Part shown: positions 63,891 to 64,000 of the stretch, piece after piece | Layout of the letters: every line of letters begins with the position of its first letter | Numbering within the stretch: position 1 is the stretch's first letter | DNA from: Methylobacterium sp. BTF04 | GTDB taxonomy: Bacteria > Pseudomonadota > Alphaproteobacteria > Rhizobiales > Beijerinckiaceae | Length of the DNA: 64,000 bases | Assembly (NCBI RefSeq): GCF_010692745.1 | Contig: NZ_JAAHTB010000014.1 | Coordinates: forward strand, 1-64,000 | Direction: 5' to 3' | Program-made: the position numbers and the translations under genes | The notes under the pieces: generated by a model | The model's input: only the letters and a program-made list of their open reading frames with translations | Database searches by the model: none | What the model was told of the DNA's origin: nothing

Positions 63891-64000
63891 TCACGTCTTG
63901 GCGATGAGTGCCGCCACGCGGCGCTGACGCTCCTGGATCGCGCTCAGATGAGCGATCGCGCCATCCTGAAGCCCACGCAACGCCTGTGGCTCCTCCTGCG
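63891..64000 (-). CDS. partial gene at the right edge, C-terminus of a methyltransferase-like or glycan protein
   Basis: The minus-strand frame is open from the window edge to a TGA at 63891-63893. Its last residues read GAIAHLSAIQERQRRVAALI then AKT, matching in pattern the C-terminus of the methyltransferase-like protein at 55697 (ISHLRTILERQRRMAALMGKC). Only 35 complete codons are visible, so the family of the whole gene is not certain. It converges on the giant glycosyltransferase gene. Confidence 0.55.
   Translation of the reverse strand, partial: QEEPQALRGLQDGAIAHLSAIQERQRRVAALIAKT

Overview
The window is G+C-rich DNA from an alphaproteobacterium, most probably Hyphomicrobiales and of Methylobacterium type. 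This is inferred from the NepR/EcfG pair, the formyl-CoA transferase, the full kdp operon and the many Hint-domain and sulfotransferase genes; no rRNA or housekeeping marker is present to prove it. No phage, CRISPR array or intact insertion sequence was seen.

Layout. 0.3-4.7 kb (minus strand): a tightly overlapping cassette for a dTDP-3-acylamino-3,6-dideoxyhexose (ketoisomerase, aminotransferase, acyltransferase) ending in a two-domain glycosyltransferase. 5.0-7.1 kb: a decayed IS630 transposase, then two tandem Stf0-type sulfotransferases. 7.7-15 kb: unconnected genes (metallophosphoesterase, royal-jelly/yellow-like secreted protein, Cys-motif secreted protein, chemoreceptor, tRNA-Thr(GGT), Nudix hydrolase, OhrR-type regulator). 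15.2-21.8 kb: lipid/oligosaccharide-type ABC exporter, the general stress pair nepR-ecfG, a divergent FAD oxidoreductase and a large polytopic membrane protein. 22.1-31.1 kb: kdpFABCDE with two extra tiny membrane ORFs and a PtsN-like EIIA gene behind kdpE. 31.1-38.5 kb: formyl-CoA transferase, PAS protein, OsmC, NTF2-like protein, esterase and a GGDEF-EAL protein.

38.6-52.3 kb is a TonB-centred import region: a thioredoxin-like protein, an STN-containing TonB-dependent receptor, an SbmA/BacA-type ABC protein, a PLP cysteine-synthase-family enzyme, a YitT membrane protein, exbB-exbD-tonB, and a pair of M16 peptidases. The first M16 peptidase is catalytic; the second lacks the zinc motif and is frameshifted in a G9 tract. 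The order suggests uptake of a peptide-like ligand followed by cytoplasmic proteolysis.

52.3-64 kb is an accessory region: a serralysin-type protease pseudogene cut off at the start of a Hint domain, two intact Hint-domain proteins, a third broken Hint copy, a methyltransferase-like protein, a TPR-sulfotransferase and a 1307-residue double glycosyltransferase. The Hint halves are nearly identical between copies while the N-terminal halves differ, and one N-terminal half is only about 39% G+C. This looks like an actively recombining family. With the 0-7 kb cassette it gives the window a theme of modified (amino-sugar, sulfated) surface glycans and secreted proteins.
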